20,952 nt of DNA from a virus (IMGVR_UViG_3300012985_000031:1-20952), one strand, 5' to 3'. Counted from the first letter of the stretch, positions 6,758 to 14,507 are shown. Numbers and translations: made by a program. The notes: generated from the letters alone by a model not told the origin.

Positions 6758-7135
6758 ATGGCCGGTGGATCAATCCAGGAAGTTACCCTCAAGAACCGGC
6801 GCTTTGCCGTGGCGGCTGATGCCGAGGTGAACCGTAAGCTCGGCGGTTTCGAGAATGAGGTTCAGGCAAACGGCGACGGCTCTGTCCGAATCGTGAAGAC
6901 CCGGGTTCCGTTCAAGCTCGATGGCCTCCAGCTGAGCATCGACGACAACGCCGGGGACCAGGAGTTCCTTCAGGAGCTGGCGGACGGAAACGATTCGTTC
7001 CCCATCACCATCACCCTCGTGTCGGGCAACGCCTACCAGGGCACCGCCACCATCACGGGCGAGATCCAGACCTCGACGATGAACCAGACGTGCACCGTCA
7101 CCCTCGAAGGGTCGGCGAAGCTCACGATCCAGTAA
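6758..7135 (+). CDS. Tail tube protein
   Basis: 125 residues, the inner tube subunit of the contractile tail. The sequence is nearly all beta, as expected for tube proteins: VTLKNRRFAVAADAEVNRKLG near the start (about 9-29), GFENEVQANGDGSVRIVKTR, VPFKLDGLQLSIDD, then FPITITLVSGNAYQGTATITG and a final TCTVTLEGSAKLTIQ. The short length and the strand pattern fit Mu gpM-like tubes. It follows the sheath gene directly, with the chaperone gene next, the usual order. The ATG at 6758 is chosen for its GAGGAG; an upstream in-frame TTG (6738-6740 region) lies inside the leader hairpin. Confidence 0.88.
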   Translation: MAGGSIQEVTLKNRRFAVAADAEVNRKLGGFENEVQANGDGSVRIVKTRVPFKLDGLQLSIDDNAGDQEFLQELADGNDSFPITITLVSGNAYQGTATITGEIQTSTMNQTCTVTLEGSAKLTIQ

Positions 7136-7166
7136 CGGGCCCTAGCCCAAAGCACACGGAGTAGTC

Positions 7167-7571
7167 ATGGCTGACGTAGCCCCCGAAGTCGCGGAAGACG
7201 AGTTCTCCCGCATGTGTGAGGCCCTAGACTTGGACCTCGACGACCTGGACAAGGAAGACGACGAGCGCTTCCAGCTCCTGAGGAAGACGGTCCTCAAGGC
7301 CATCGTTCAGGGTCGAATCACCGTCGATCAGGACGGACTGGCAACGGTCCACCTGAAGTACCCGGTCGGTGATGTCGATTCGCTTCGGTTCAAGATCCCG
7401 ACCGGCGAAACGCTGATCGCGCTCGGGGACCAGAAGGCAAAGAACCAGACGACGCAGAGCTGGAAGGTCCTCGGAGACCTCACCGAAAAGCCATCGACGC
7501 TCTTCGGCAAGATGCGCCAGTCGCCTGACCTCAAGACCTGCCAGGCCTTGGGTGCTCTTTTTTTGGGGTAA
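7167..7571 (+). CDS. Tail assembly chaperone, short (unshifted) product
   Basis: 134 residues, the gpG-type product made when no frameshift occurs. GGAG (7158-7161) lies 5 bases before the ATG. The protein is acidic at the start (DLDLDDLDKEDDERF) with a middle like other chaperones of this class: RRKTV-like helix (LLRKTVLKAIVQGRI), HLKYPVGDVDSLRFKIPTGE, and KMRQSPDLKTCQALGAL near the end. The gene ends LFLG-stop straight after the slippery T-run. Such proteins coat the tape measure while the tube polymerises and are absent from the finished particle. It sits between the tube and the tape measure, the invariant place for this gene pair. Confidence 0.88.
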   Translation: MADVAPEVAEDEFSRMCEALDLDLDDLDKEDDERFQLLRKTVLKAIVQGRITVDQDGLATVHLKYPVGDVDSLRFKIPTGETLIALGDQKAKNQTTQSWKVLGDLTEKPSTLFGKMRQSPDLKTCQALGALFLG

Positions 7572-7813
7572 TCCCGGTCGCCACAAGGCTGGTCCTTCGC
7601 GACGGGAGCGAAGGAAAACTGCCACGATTCAGAGATCCCGAGACCGGCGAGACCGAAAACGGACACACGCTTCGAACGGTCTACCGGACGATGTTGCTCA
7701 ACATCACTCGTCACTACGGCAGCCTTCCTGATCCCAGGACGCTGACGATGGCTGAGATCCGATTCTATTACGACGGCCTCAGGCCCGAGTTCAAACAATT
7801 AGCCAAGAAGTAG
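7167..7813 (+). CDS. Tail assembly chaperone, -1 frameshift fusion (gpGT-like)
   Basis: A -1 slip at 7559-7565 avoids the stop at 7569-7571 and continues in the new frame from 7565 to TAG 7811-7813, giving 215 residues (133 plus 82). The extension contains VATRLVLRDGSEGKLPRF near its start and ends MAEIRFYYDGLRPEFKQ-LAKK, a pattern typical of the T half of tail chaperones (IxFFYDALRPEL). This second frame is open only from 7529, after a TGA at 7526-7528, and has no usable ATG/GTG/TTG before the conserved part, so it can be reached only by frameshifting. The fusion protein is expected at a few percent of the short form and links it to the tape measure. Confidence 0.85.
7559..7615 (+). promoter_or_regulatory. 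-1 ribosomal frameshift signal
   Basis: The slippery heptamer T TTT TTG (7559-7565) lies in the correct phase (ctT TTT TTG) within a run of seven T followed by four G. The unshifted stop TAA is 4 bases after the heptamer. Downstream, TCCTTCGC (7593-7600) and GCGAAGGA (7608-7615) form a perfect 8-bp stem with a 7-base loop. At 27 bases from the slip it is further than usual stimulators, so its role is uncertain; the closer GGGG-taat-CCC (7565-7575) could also pair. Confidence 0.8.
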
Positions 7814-7842
7814 CTCAGAGGGGAACTGGGCCACGTCTCTCC

Positions 7843-7898
7843 ATGCCGAGGCCAGCCGTCAACGTAACCGACGAGCAGCCTCGGCATTTCGTGTTTTT
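7843..7898 (+). terminator. Terminator-like hairpin between chaperone and tape measure genes
   Basis: ATGCCGAGGC (7843-7852) and GCCTCGGCAT (7878-7887) are a perfect 10-bp inverted repeat with a 25-base loop, followed by the T-rich TTCGTGTTTTT (7888-7898). This is the most intrinsic-terminator-like site in the window. It could attenuate transcription so that the tape measure is made in smaller amounts than the tube. A 21-codon ORF (7843-7908, MPRPAVNV...) begins exactly at the left arm and could be a leader peptide or chance. Confidence 0.55.
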
Positions 7899-7981
7899 GA
7901 GGACCTAAGGAAATCGCCGGGCGTTTCGCGATCAGTACCGTCTTCACGGCAACTGACCACCTCAGCTCGGCCATAGCTCGA
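7899..7981 (+). other. Likely unrecognised N-terminal codons of the tape measure, with Shine-Dalgarno
   Basis: In frame with the tape measure, the 23 codons from ATC 7913 read IAGRFAISTVFTATDHLSS then AIAR before the ATG at 7982. This matches the usual start of tape measures of Mu-like phages (xRFxISxVFKAxDxxSxxIxRM). GAGGA at 7899-7903 is 9 bases before ATC. The frame is closed by TGA at 7898-7900 and contains no ATG, GTG or TTG before 7982. The reading is that initiation uses the rare codon ATC, or that a frameshift or sequence error hides the true start. Confidence 0.55.
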
Positions 7982-10018
7982 ATGCAGAGGAAGGCCCTCG
8001 GGTTCACCGCGGGCTTCTCGAAAAACCTCTCCGTCATGGAGGGCCACGTCGGCAAGGTGGCGACCTCCATCACGGGAGTCGCCACCAAGCTCGGGACCCT
8101 AGGCCTCGCTGCTGGAGCTGGCCTTCTCTACCTCGGCAAGACCGGTGCGGACTTCGAGCACACGCTGGCGTCACTCGCTGCCGTAGCGAAGCCGACTCAA
8201 GAAGAGCTGGCACAGATCTCCAAGACTGCTCTCCAGGTTGGAGCGGACTTCGGCTTCTCCTCCATCGAAGTCGCCAAGGGGATGGAGGCGATGAGCAAGC
8301 AGGGTCTTTCGACCCAGCAGGTCATCGCAGGTATCGGCGGCGTTGCAGCTGCCGCAGCCGCAGACGGCTCAACGCTGGAAGAAACCATGGGCGGCCTCCT
8401 CGCCACCATGGCGGGAATGGGCGCTGGAGCGGACCAGCTTCAGCATATCGCGGATGTCATGGCCAAGGCCGGCGACCAAACGGCCGCTGGCATCGGGTCC
8501 CTCACGCAGTCGATGGCGATCTTCGGCCCGACGGCGAAGGCGATGAACATCCCCATCGAAGCTGCCGTTGGGCAGCTGGCCTTGCTTCAAGACGCAGGCC
8601 TCGACGCCTCGACCTCGGGCACGTCGCTGGCCGCTGTCTACAGCAAGCTCTCAGCTCCGTTCGGTCGCACGGGCAAGGCTCTGAAGAAGCTCGGCCTAGA
8701 CGTGAAGGACAGCTTCGGAAACATGAAGCCGCCCGATCAGCTCATGAACGAGATCTTCGCCGCAACCGGGAAGATCGAAGGCAACGTCGGCAAGGCCGCA
8801 GCCATCACGGAACTAGTCGGACTTGAGAGCCAAAAAGCCCTCTTGAACATCACGGCCGCAGTCGGCTCCGGCAAGTTCTCGAAGCTCATGGGGGACCTGA
8901 ACTCCAACGTGGACGGCTACGCCACCACGGTTGCGAAGCTCAAGCAGGACTCGACGGTCGGCGACATCAACAAGATGACGGCGGCATTCCAAGCATTGCA
9001 AATCCAGATCTTCGGCCTGGTCTCCAAGGACCTCCGTCCTCTCATCCAGGGCTTCTCGGAATGGGTCACCGCCAACCAAGGCGTCATCTCCTCCGGAATC
9101 CTCGGCTTCATCGAGGGCTTCAAGGCCGCGCTTCCGACCATCGTCCTCTGGCTTGAGAGGATTGGGAAGGTCCTCGCTGTCTTCTACACGTTCGCAGCGG
9201 CCATCAAGATCGCGTCCACCGCGATGGCCGTCTTCAACGCCATCATGGCCGTGAATCCGTTCGTCCTCCTGACGTACGCCATCGTTGGGGCCATTGCCCT
9301 GATCTGGGCGTTTTGGCCTGAGATCTCGAAGTTCTTCACGGACCTCTGGGACGGGGTCGTCTCCCTGGCGAAGTCGGTGGCTACGGCCATCGGGTCCTTC
9401 TTCCTCGGCATCTTCAACACCGTGAAGCCCTACATCATGGGCTTCGTCGAGTTCGTTGTCGGGCTCGTTGCCATCATCTCGACGCCGTATCGCCTCATGT
9501 TCCAGGCCCTGGCTGCCCTAGCCATGTGGGCCTTCGGGTACGTGAAGCAGATCTGGGCCCCTATCTCGGAGTTCTTTGCCGGACTCTGGGCGGGCATCGT
9601 CTCCGTGGCCTCGGGTGTATGGGGCCAGATCACTCAGATTGCGGGTGCCGTCTATCAGACGCTCGTCGCGATCTGGAATCCCATCTCGGCCTTCTTCCAG
9701 GGCCTCTGGGACGGCATCGCTTCCGGCTTCCAAGCGGCCCTCGGCTGGGTCCTAGAGAAGGTCCAGTGGCTCATCGAGAAGGGCGGAGCCTTGGTGGACC
9801 TCGTTCGAGGAACCGGGCGCGAAGCCATGGGCCAAGGTGGGGACAACGGCGCCTTTGCAGAGGGCGTCGTCTCTCCCGCTGAGACCCTCGCCAAGTCCTT
9901 CTCCGAGCAGCGGTCCTCAGCCGAGGTGAACATCAACGGCCCACCGGGCACCACGATGACCAAGAAGGGCGACGCCCCAGGCATCAAGCTCGACATCCGA
10001 CCCTCGGGAGCCTGGTGA
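7982..10018 (+). CDS. Tail tape measure protein (TP901-type)
   Basis: 678 residues from the first ATG, or 701 if the upstream family-like codons (see 7899-7981) are included; ATG 7982 has no Shine-Dalgarno. It sets tail length and exits toward the host membrane. The PhageMin_Tail core is clear: KTGADFEHTLASLAAVAK, then ALQVGADFGFSSIEVAKGMEAM, GLSTQQVIAGIGGVAAAAAA, LALLQDAGLDASTSGTSLAAVY and SAPFGRTGKALKKLGL. The middle is helical. The C-terminal half (from about residue 385) has several hydrophobic segments (YTFAAAIKIASTAMAVFNAI, LLTYAIVGAIALIWAF, SFFLGIFNTV) and four roughly 40-residue repeats with WxPIxxFFxGLWDGI. At about 0.15 nm per residue, 701 residues suggest a tail near 100 nm. Confidence 0.92.
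   Translation: MQRKALGFTAGFSKNLSVMEGHVGKVATSITGVATKLGTLGLAAGAGLLYLGKTGADFEHTLASLAAVAKPTQEELAQISKTALQVGADFGFSSIEVAKGMEAMSKQGLSTQQVIAGIGGVAAAAAADGSTLEETMGGLLATMAGMGAGADQLQHIADVMAKAGDQTAAGIGSLTQSMAIFGPTAKAMNIPIEAAVGQLALLQDAGLDASTSGTSLAAVYSKLSAPFGRTGKALKKLGLDVKDSFGNMKPPDQLMNEIFAATGKIEGNVGKAAAITELVGLESQKALLNITAAVGSGKFSKLMGDLNSNVDGYATTVAKLKQDSTVGDINKMTAAFQALQIQIFGLVSKDLRPLIQGFSEWVTANQGVISSGILGFIEGFKAALPTIVLWLERIGKVLAVFYTFAAAIKIASTAMAVFNAIMAVNPFVLLTYAIVGAIALIWAFWPEISKFFTDLWDGVVSLAKSVATAIGSFFLGIFNTVKPYIMGFVEFVVGLVAIISTPYRLMFQALAALAMWAFGYVKQIWAPISEFFAGLWAGIVSVASGVWGQITQIAGAVYQTLVAIWNPISAFFQGLWDGIASGFQAALGWVLEKVQWLIEKGGALVDLVRGTGREAMGQGGDNGAFAEGVVSPAETLAKSFSEQRSSAEVNINGPPGTTMTKKGDAPGIKLDIRPSGAW
9314..9793 (+). 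repeat. Four 40-residue repeats in the tape measure
   Basis: Units begin at 9314 (WPEISKFFTDLWDGV), 9434 (degenerate, IMGFVEFVVGLVAI), 9554 (WAPISEFFAGLWAGI) and 9674 (WNPISAFFQGLWDGI). The spacing is exactly 120 bases each time. The Trp at unit start, the FF pair and the LW pair recur. Tandem repeats of this sort are common in tape measures and would add helical length; the amphipathic Trp/Phe pattern may also interact with membrane. Confidence 0.7.
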
Positions 10019-11313
10019 TGGCCCTCCAACAAGCACTCGGTCAGCCGGCACCTGGCTGGCAAGGCCGCGTGAAAGAGGCCGCGTACTCATCGCCGACCGG
10101 TGTCCGGGTCCCATTCCTGTTTGAGGACGTTTCCCGTGAGACAACGCTCAGGACCGCAGAGTTCCAGTTCAGCGGACTCGACGAAAGTTACATCCAGCAG
10201 AACGGCTTTGGGGCGAGGAAGTACCCCCTTCGCTGCATCTTCTCGGGATCCAGCCACGACAAGGACGCAACCCAGTTCGAATACGCCCTTCTGACCAAGG
10301 GCATCGGTGAGCTGGAGCATCCGTTCTACGGGACCTTTGCGGTAGTCCCGGTTGGCTCGTTCACTCGGCGGGACGACCTCGTCTCAGGTGCGAACCAGAC
10401 CATCATCGAGGTCACGTTCTCCACGACCTTGGCGAGCGTCTACCCGGCTGGCCAGGGATACCCCGTCTCGGAAATCGAGGCCTCGCTAGGCAGCTTCACT
10501 GACGCAGCGAACGAGACCTTCGCAGCCACGGCGGAGCTGGACACAATCTCGAAGCAGGCGGACTTCAAGGCAACGGTTCGTGGGGTCCTCAAAGACATCC
10601 GAGGGGCCTTCGCCACAGTCGGCGGCATCACGGCCACGGCGAGGCGAGCCTTCGAGGACCAGGTACGGCTCGTCAACGAGGGCCTGGATACCCTCGTTGG
10701 CTCCCCTCTCGTCCTCGCTCAGCAAATATCGAACCTAGTCCTCGCCCCTGCCCGTGCGCTTGAGGGCCTGGTCGGAAGGATCGACGGCTACGGCCGGATG
10801 CTCCAAGGCATCGTCGGGAACCATTCTTCGACCCAGGGGGACAGCGCCACGCTGCCAGACGCCATCGCGTCGAAGAGGAACGAGTTCCGTCTCTCGGACC
10901 TCGTAGCAACCACGGCTGTAGCCGGCTCCGTGCACTCGACGACGGACACCAAGTTCACGACGAGGCCCCAGGCCCTCAGAGCTGCCGAGGGCGTCATGTC
11001 TCAGCTCGCTCAAGCCATCGTTTGGCGTGACGAACGGCTAGCAGCCCTAGAGCAGATTGACACCGGAGAGGCCTACCAGACGCTTCAAGAGGCCGTCTCT
11101 CAAGCAGCTGGGTTCCTGGTTGTGTCCAGCTTCAGCCTCGTTCCCGAGCGGCGAATCGTCATCGACAGGGACCGCACGATCTTGGACCTCTGTGCCGAGA
11201 TCTACGGCACCACGAGCAACGAGCGCCTCGATTTTCTCATCACCTCGAATGACCTCAGTGGCTCCGAAATCCTCGAACTCAAGCGAGGAACCGCGGTCCT
11301 CTACTACAGCTAG
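10018..11313 (+). CDS. Baseplate hub / DNA circularisation family protein (Mu gpN-like)
   Basis: 431 residues. The ATG shares its A with the tape measure stop (TGATG), and an in-frame GTG sits just before it. The first 140 residues match the DNA_circ_N pattern: WQGRVKEAAYSSPTGVRVPF, FEDVSRETTLRTAEFQFSG, then QNGFGARKYPLRCIFSG and HPFYGTFAVVPVGSF. Despite the family name, in Mu this protein is a baseplate hub component at the end of the tube. The middle is long and helical. The last 55 residues (RRIVIDRDRTILDLCAEIYG, then ELKRGTAVLYYS) look LysM/gpX-like, a small domain that binds the tail tip or peptidoglycan. Its order before gpP- and gp45-like genes is as in Mu. Confidence 0.82.
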   Translation: MALQQALGQPAPGWQGRVKEAAYSSPTGVRVPFLFEDVSRETTLRTAEFQFSGLDESYIQQNGFGARKYPLRCIFSGSSHDKDATQFEYALLTKGIGELEHPFYGTFAVVPVGSFTRRDDLVSGANQTIIEVTFSTTLASVYPAGQGYPVSEIEASLGSFTDAANETFAATAELDTISKQADFKATVRGVLKDIRGAFATVGGITATARRAFEDQVRLVNEGLDTLVGSPLVLAQQISNLVLAPARALEGLVGRIDGYGRMLQGIVGNHSSTQGDSATLPDAIASKRNEFRLSDLVATTAVAGSVHSTTDTKFTTRPQALRAAEGVMSQLAQAIVWRDERLAALEQIDTGEAYQTLQEAVSQAAGFLVVSSFSLVPERRIVIDRDRTILDLCAEIYGTTSNERLDFLITSNDLSGSEILELKRGTAVLYYS

Positions 11314-12368
11314 TGCTGCCTCCCGAAGAGCACGAACTCAGCCTTGAGATCGATGGCACCAACTTCCGCTTCTGGGGCGAGTACGAGCTGAACCTGGGCA
11401 TCGACTCCCAGTCTTGCGTCTCGTTCACGGCGCCCTTCGACCCCGAGAACGCAGAACACAGACAGCTCTTCCGGCCGTTCACATACCAGAGCTGCCGAAT
11501 CCTCCTGGCAGGCAAGCCCCTCTTCACCGGGTATCTGCTGGACAAGGTCCCTAGGAGGGAGGCGGACAAGACTGTGGTCGCCGTCACGGCCTACGCAAGG
11601 ACCAAGGTCCTCGACGATTGCCCGCTCCCGCCCGACAGCCCGCACGAGTTCAGCGGCCTCACTCTCCTCCAGATAGCTCAGAAGCTCTGCGAGCCCTTCG
11701 GCCTCACGCCGAAGCTCGGGCCTGGGGTTACCGAGGGCTCGAAGTTCGGCAAGGTCGTCCTCAAGCCAGACGAAAAGGTCCTCAAGTCGCTAGAGGAACT
11801 GGCACTGCAACGAGGCCTCATCATCGGTTCCGACGAGGACGGAGACCCGATCTTCAGGACCTCGGCTCCTGGTGTTGGGGTCACCGTCGCATCGCTGACG
11901 GAGGCCCAGCCCGTCATCTCTGTCACCGGGCAATTCACGCCACAAGACTTCTACTCGTCGGTCACTCTCGTTGGCACGACGAAGCACGGACGCAAGGGCT
12001 CCAAGTACACGGAGCCGAATCCGTTCCTCACCCAAGTCGTGAGGCCCTTCGTCGCCTTGCTCGACGACACCGACGCTGGGGACCTCCACCTAGCGACCCA
12101 AGCCCGCATCGCTCGGATGCTCGGCAACTCAGCGAGCTGGGACGTCGAGCTAGCCACGTGGTTCACGCCCGACGGGGACCTCTGGATGCCCGACATGAGG
12201 CTTCTTCTCGAAGCCCCGGGAGCCTTCGTCTTCCGGACGACGGAGCTTCTCGTGAGGTCGGTCCGCCTCAAGAAGGACACCGAAGGCACTCGCACGGCGA
12301 CCCTCAATCTCATCCTCCCTGGAGCTTTCTCCTCGGAGCTTCCTTCCGAACTCCCCTGGTCTGAGTAA
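11313..12368 (+). CDS. Baseplate hub protein (Mu gpP / gpD-like)
   Basis: 351 residues from GTG 11313, overlapping the previous TAG by one base (TAGTG). The sequence fits the phage late control D/gp44 type of hub protein, which forms the trimer holding the central spike: EHELSLEIDGTNFRFWGEYEL at the start, FTAPFDPENAEHR and RILLAGKPLFTGYLLDKVPR (about 60-85), VAVTAYARTKVLDDCPLP, LLQIAQKLCEPFGL, then DEKVLKSLEELALQRGLIIG with the usual EDGDPIF after it, and a C-terminal strand domain with DGDLWMPDMRLLLEAPGAF. The neighbour downstream encodes the spike, its expected partner. Confidence 0.85.
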   Translation: MLPPEEHELSLEIDGTNFRFWGEYELNLGIDSQSCVSFTAPFDPENAEHRQLFRPFTYQSCRILLAGKPLFTGYLLDKVPRREADKTVVAVTAYARTKVLDDCPLPPDSPHEFSGLTLLQIAQKLCEPFGLTPKLGPGVTEGSKFGKVVLKPDEKVLKSLEELALQRGLIIGSDEDGDPIFRTSAPGVGVTVASLTEAQPVISVTGQFTPQDFYSSVTLVGTTKHGRKGSKYTEPNPFLTQVVRPFVALLDDTDAGDLHLATQARIARMLGNSASWDVELATWFTPDGDLWMPDMRLLLEAPGAFVFRTTELLVRSVRLKKDTEGTRTATLNLILPGAFSSELPSELPWSE

Positions 12369-12868
12369 TGCCCGAAGCCATTGTCCTCGAATACGTCCAG
12401 ACGACGACCGAGGACGGCGCTCACGTGGGCGAAGCCAAGTGTGACCTCGGCGGGGAGCAGCTCGTCACGGCTCGGTACTACTCCCCTCCCGGGTACGACA
12501 CACATCCGCTCCCGGGAGACACGGCTCTCTTGGTTCCAGCGGGCGGCAAAGGGAACTGGGCGGCAGTCGGCTTCCTGGATCCGGGGATCGCACCCGAGAC
12601 CGAACCGGGCGAGGTCCTCTTCTACAGCCGCTCAGCGCCAGGGACCATTGCCGCGAAGCTCCTCCTCAAGGCGGACGGGTCCATCGTCCTCAATGACGGA
12701 GCAGCGGTCCTCGGTGCGGACGGGGTTCTCACGGTCCCCGAGGACGTTGTCGGAGGCGGAAAGAGCCTCAAGACGCACACGCACCCCGGGTCCTCGCTCA
12801 CGACCACAGCCACCGCCGGCCTCAGCACGCCGGGCACAATCAGCGGCAACACAGGGACGCCCAACTGA
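12368..12868 (+). CDS. Baseplate spike / assembly protein (Mu gp45, gpV-like)
   Basis: 166 residues, starting in TAATG. An OB-fold like N-terminal half (VTARYYSPPGYDTHPLPGDT, then ALLVPAGGKGNWAAVGFLDP) is followed by a short beta region (AAKLLLKADGSIVLNDGAAV) of the triple-stranded helix type. KTHTHPG (His137 and His139) is the H-x-H motif that coordinates iron inside the trimeric spike tip in P2 gpV and Mu gp45. The small domain then ends in a Gly/Thr-rich stretch. The protein would form the membrane-piercing needle below the hub. Confidence 0.88.
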   Translation: MPEAIVLEYVQTTTEDGAHVGEAKCDLGGEQLVTARYYSPPGYDTHPLPGDTALLVPAGGKGNWAAVGFLDPGIAPETEPGEVLFYSRSAPGTIAAKLLLKADGSIVLNDGAAVLGADGVLTVPEDVVGGGKSLKTHTHPGSSLTTTATAGLSTPGTISGNTGTPN

Positions 12869-13314
12869 TGACCGACGTGATGCTCTTTCAGTCCCTCGAT
12901 GGTGGGGACCTCGAACTCGTCAACGGAGTCATCACCCTCGACGAGAGCCCGTTCTCGGCGATCTACCTCAGCCTCTTCGGCGGCAATACCGACGACCTTG
13001 GGACCTCGGCCACCAAGGCCAAGCAATGGTGGGGCAATACCGATGAGCCGGAACCCACGAGGCACATGAGGTCCAAGACTCAGGCGCTCCTGGTTTCGCT
13101 CCCCGCTGTGACCTCAAACCTCATTCGGATCCAAGAGGCCGCCGAGTCCGACTTGGCCTGGCTCACCGACGAGATCGCCGAGGGCTTCGAGGTCATCGCA
13201 TCCCTTCCAGCCAGAAACACGGTCCGGATCCTGATTCAGGTTACTGGCCGTGACGGCACTCCCTACCAATTTCGATTCGACCGCCCTTGGGGACTTTCCC
13301 AGCCCGCTAGTTGA
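12868..13314 (+). CDS. Baseplate wedge protein (Mu gp46-like)
   Basis: 148 residues, starting in TGATG. Typical Mu gp46 features: an opening with GDLELVNGVITLDESPFSAI (about 13-32), YLSLFGGNTDD, the WWGN motif (QWWGNTDEPEP), then a helix and strand pair ending IASLPARNTVRILIQVTG. The family is comparable to the T4 gp25-like wedge component at the sheath-baseplate junction. Its position between the gp45- and gp47-like genes is as in Mu. Confidence 0.87.
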   Translation: MTDVMLFQSLDGGDLELVNGVITLDESPFSAIYLSLFGGNTDDLGTSATKAKQWWGNTDEPEPTRHMRSKTQALLVSLPAVTSNLIRIQEAAESDLAWLTDEIAEGFEVIASLPARNTVRILIQVTGRDGTPYQFRFDRPWGLSQPAS

Positions 13315-14507
13315 TCACAGTCCCGAGCACCCAGGACCTCAAAGAGCAGATTCAGAACCAACTCAGCACGGCCCTAGGTGGCGCCGTCTTCCTTCCGAAG
13401 TCGTTCCTTCGGGTTCTCTCCACGGTCCTCGCTGGCTTCCTCGTCCTCCTCTTCAAATACGGGTCCTGGCTCCTCCTCCAGATCCTCGTCCCGTACGCCT
13501 CGACCAAAGAGGTCACGGTCCAAGGTCGGAACATTGTGCCCCTCGTCGAGTGGGGCCGGCTCTTCGGGCTCGGGGACCCTCTCGCTGCCAGCTCCGCCGA
13601 GGTCGAGGTCACAGTCACCGTTACCCAGCAAACTGGGTCCATTCCCGCTGCTTCACAGCTGATTCACGCCCCGAGCGGCGTCGTCTACCTCTCCACAAGC
13701 TCGGTCGTCCTCAACGCTCCGACGGTCACCGTCAGGGTCCGAGCAGCCAGCGATCAGAACGGAGGCCTCGGGGTTGGCGTCATCGGCAATCGCCAGCCCG
13801 GAGACATCCTCACCTTCGCGAGCCCGCTGCCCAACGTCGGCAGGGATACGACGGTCACGACGCAGGTCGTCACTGCGGCTGATGCCGAGTCCTGGGATGC
13901 GTACCGCACAAGGATCCTAGAGTTTGCTCAGGCAAGGCCGCAGGGAGGAGCCCACGCGGACTACCGGCTCTGGGCTCGTGAGGTCCCCGGGATCATCGGG
14001 GCCTGGCCGTATGCCGGGGACCCCGGGCAGGTCGATGTCTACGTCGAGGCCACCGAGGAATCATCGGAGGACCCCGACGGCATTCCAACGGCGCCCCAGC
14101 TTGAAGCCGTCGAGCAAGCGATCCTCTACGACCCCGTCACTGGCGAGCCTTCCAGGAAGCCGGTCACCGCAGGCGTCAACGTTCTCCCGATCACTCGGCA
14201 GGCCGTGGACGTGGACATCACCCAGCTCACGGTGGAGTCCGAGCCCGAGGTTCAAGCACAGATCCAAACGGCGCTCGATGACCATCTTCGGTCTCTTGAG
14301 CCGTACATCGTCGGGCTCTCGATTCTGCCGCGTCGAGACCGAGTCCTCGTGGCTGACCTCGCCGGCATTGTCTCCGGTGTCGTGAGAGCGGCCGGCGGGA
14401 CCTTCGGCGTCCTCACGATGGAAGTGAGCGGCGACACGATCACTGCCTACACGCTGGAGCCCGGCGAGAAGGCCAAACTCGGAGCACTGACCTACGATGG
14501 CGCTTGA
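13311..14507 (+). CDS. Baseplate wedge protein J-like (Mu gp47)
   Basis: 398 residues from TTG 13311, which overlaps the previous TGA by three bases (TTGA). The TTG is chosen because the conserved N-terminus (TVPSTQDLKEQIQNQL) starts right after it and no ATG or GTG is available before. The order of elements is that of Baseplate_J: a hydrophobic helix (LAGFLVLLFKYGSWLLLQIL), a strand region with GSIPAASQLIHAPSGVVYLS, GNRQPGDILTFASPLPNV, then ESWDAYRTRILEFAQARPQG-GAHADYRLWAREVPGI (the most typical part) and a C-terminal domain with PITRQAVDVDITQLTV. It forms the wedge around the hub. Confidence 0.88.
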   Translation: MITVPSTQDLKEQIQNQLSTALGGAVFLPKSFLRVLSTVLAGFLVLLFKYGSWLLLQILVPYASTKEVTVQGRNIVPLVEWGRLFGLGDPLAASSAEVEVTVTVTQQTGSIPAASQLIHAPSGVVYLSTSSVVLNAPTVTVRVRAASDQNGGLGVGVIGNRQPGDILTFASPLPNVGRDTTVTTQVVTAADAESWDAYRTRILEFAQARPQGGAHADYRLWAREVPGIIGAWPYAGDPGQVDVYVEATEESSEDPDGIPTAPQLEAVEQAILYDPVTGEPSRKPVTAGVNVLPITRQAVDVDITQLTVESEPEVQAQIQTALDDHLRSLEPYIVGLSILPRRDRVLVADLAGIVSGVVRAAGGTFGVLTMEVSGDTITAYTLEPGEKAKLGALTYDGA

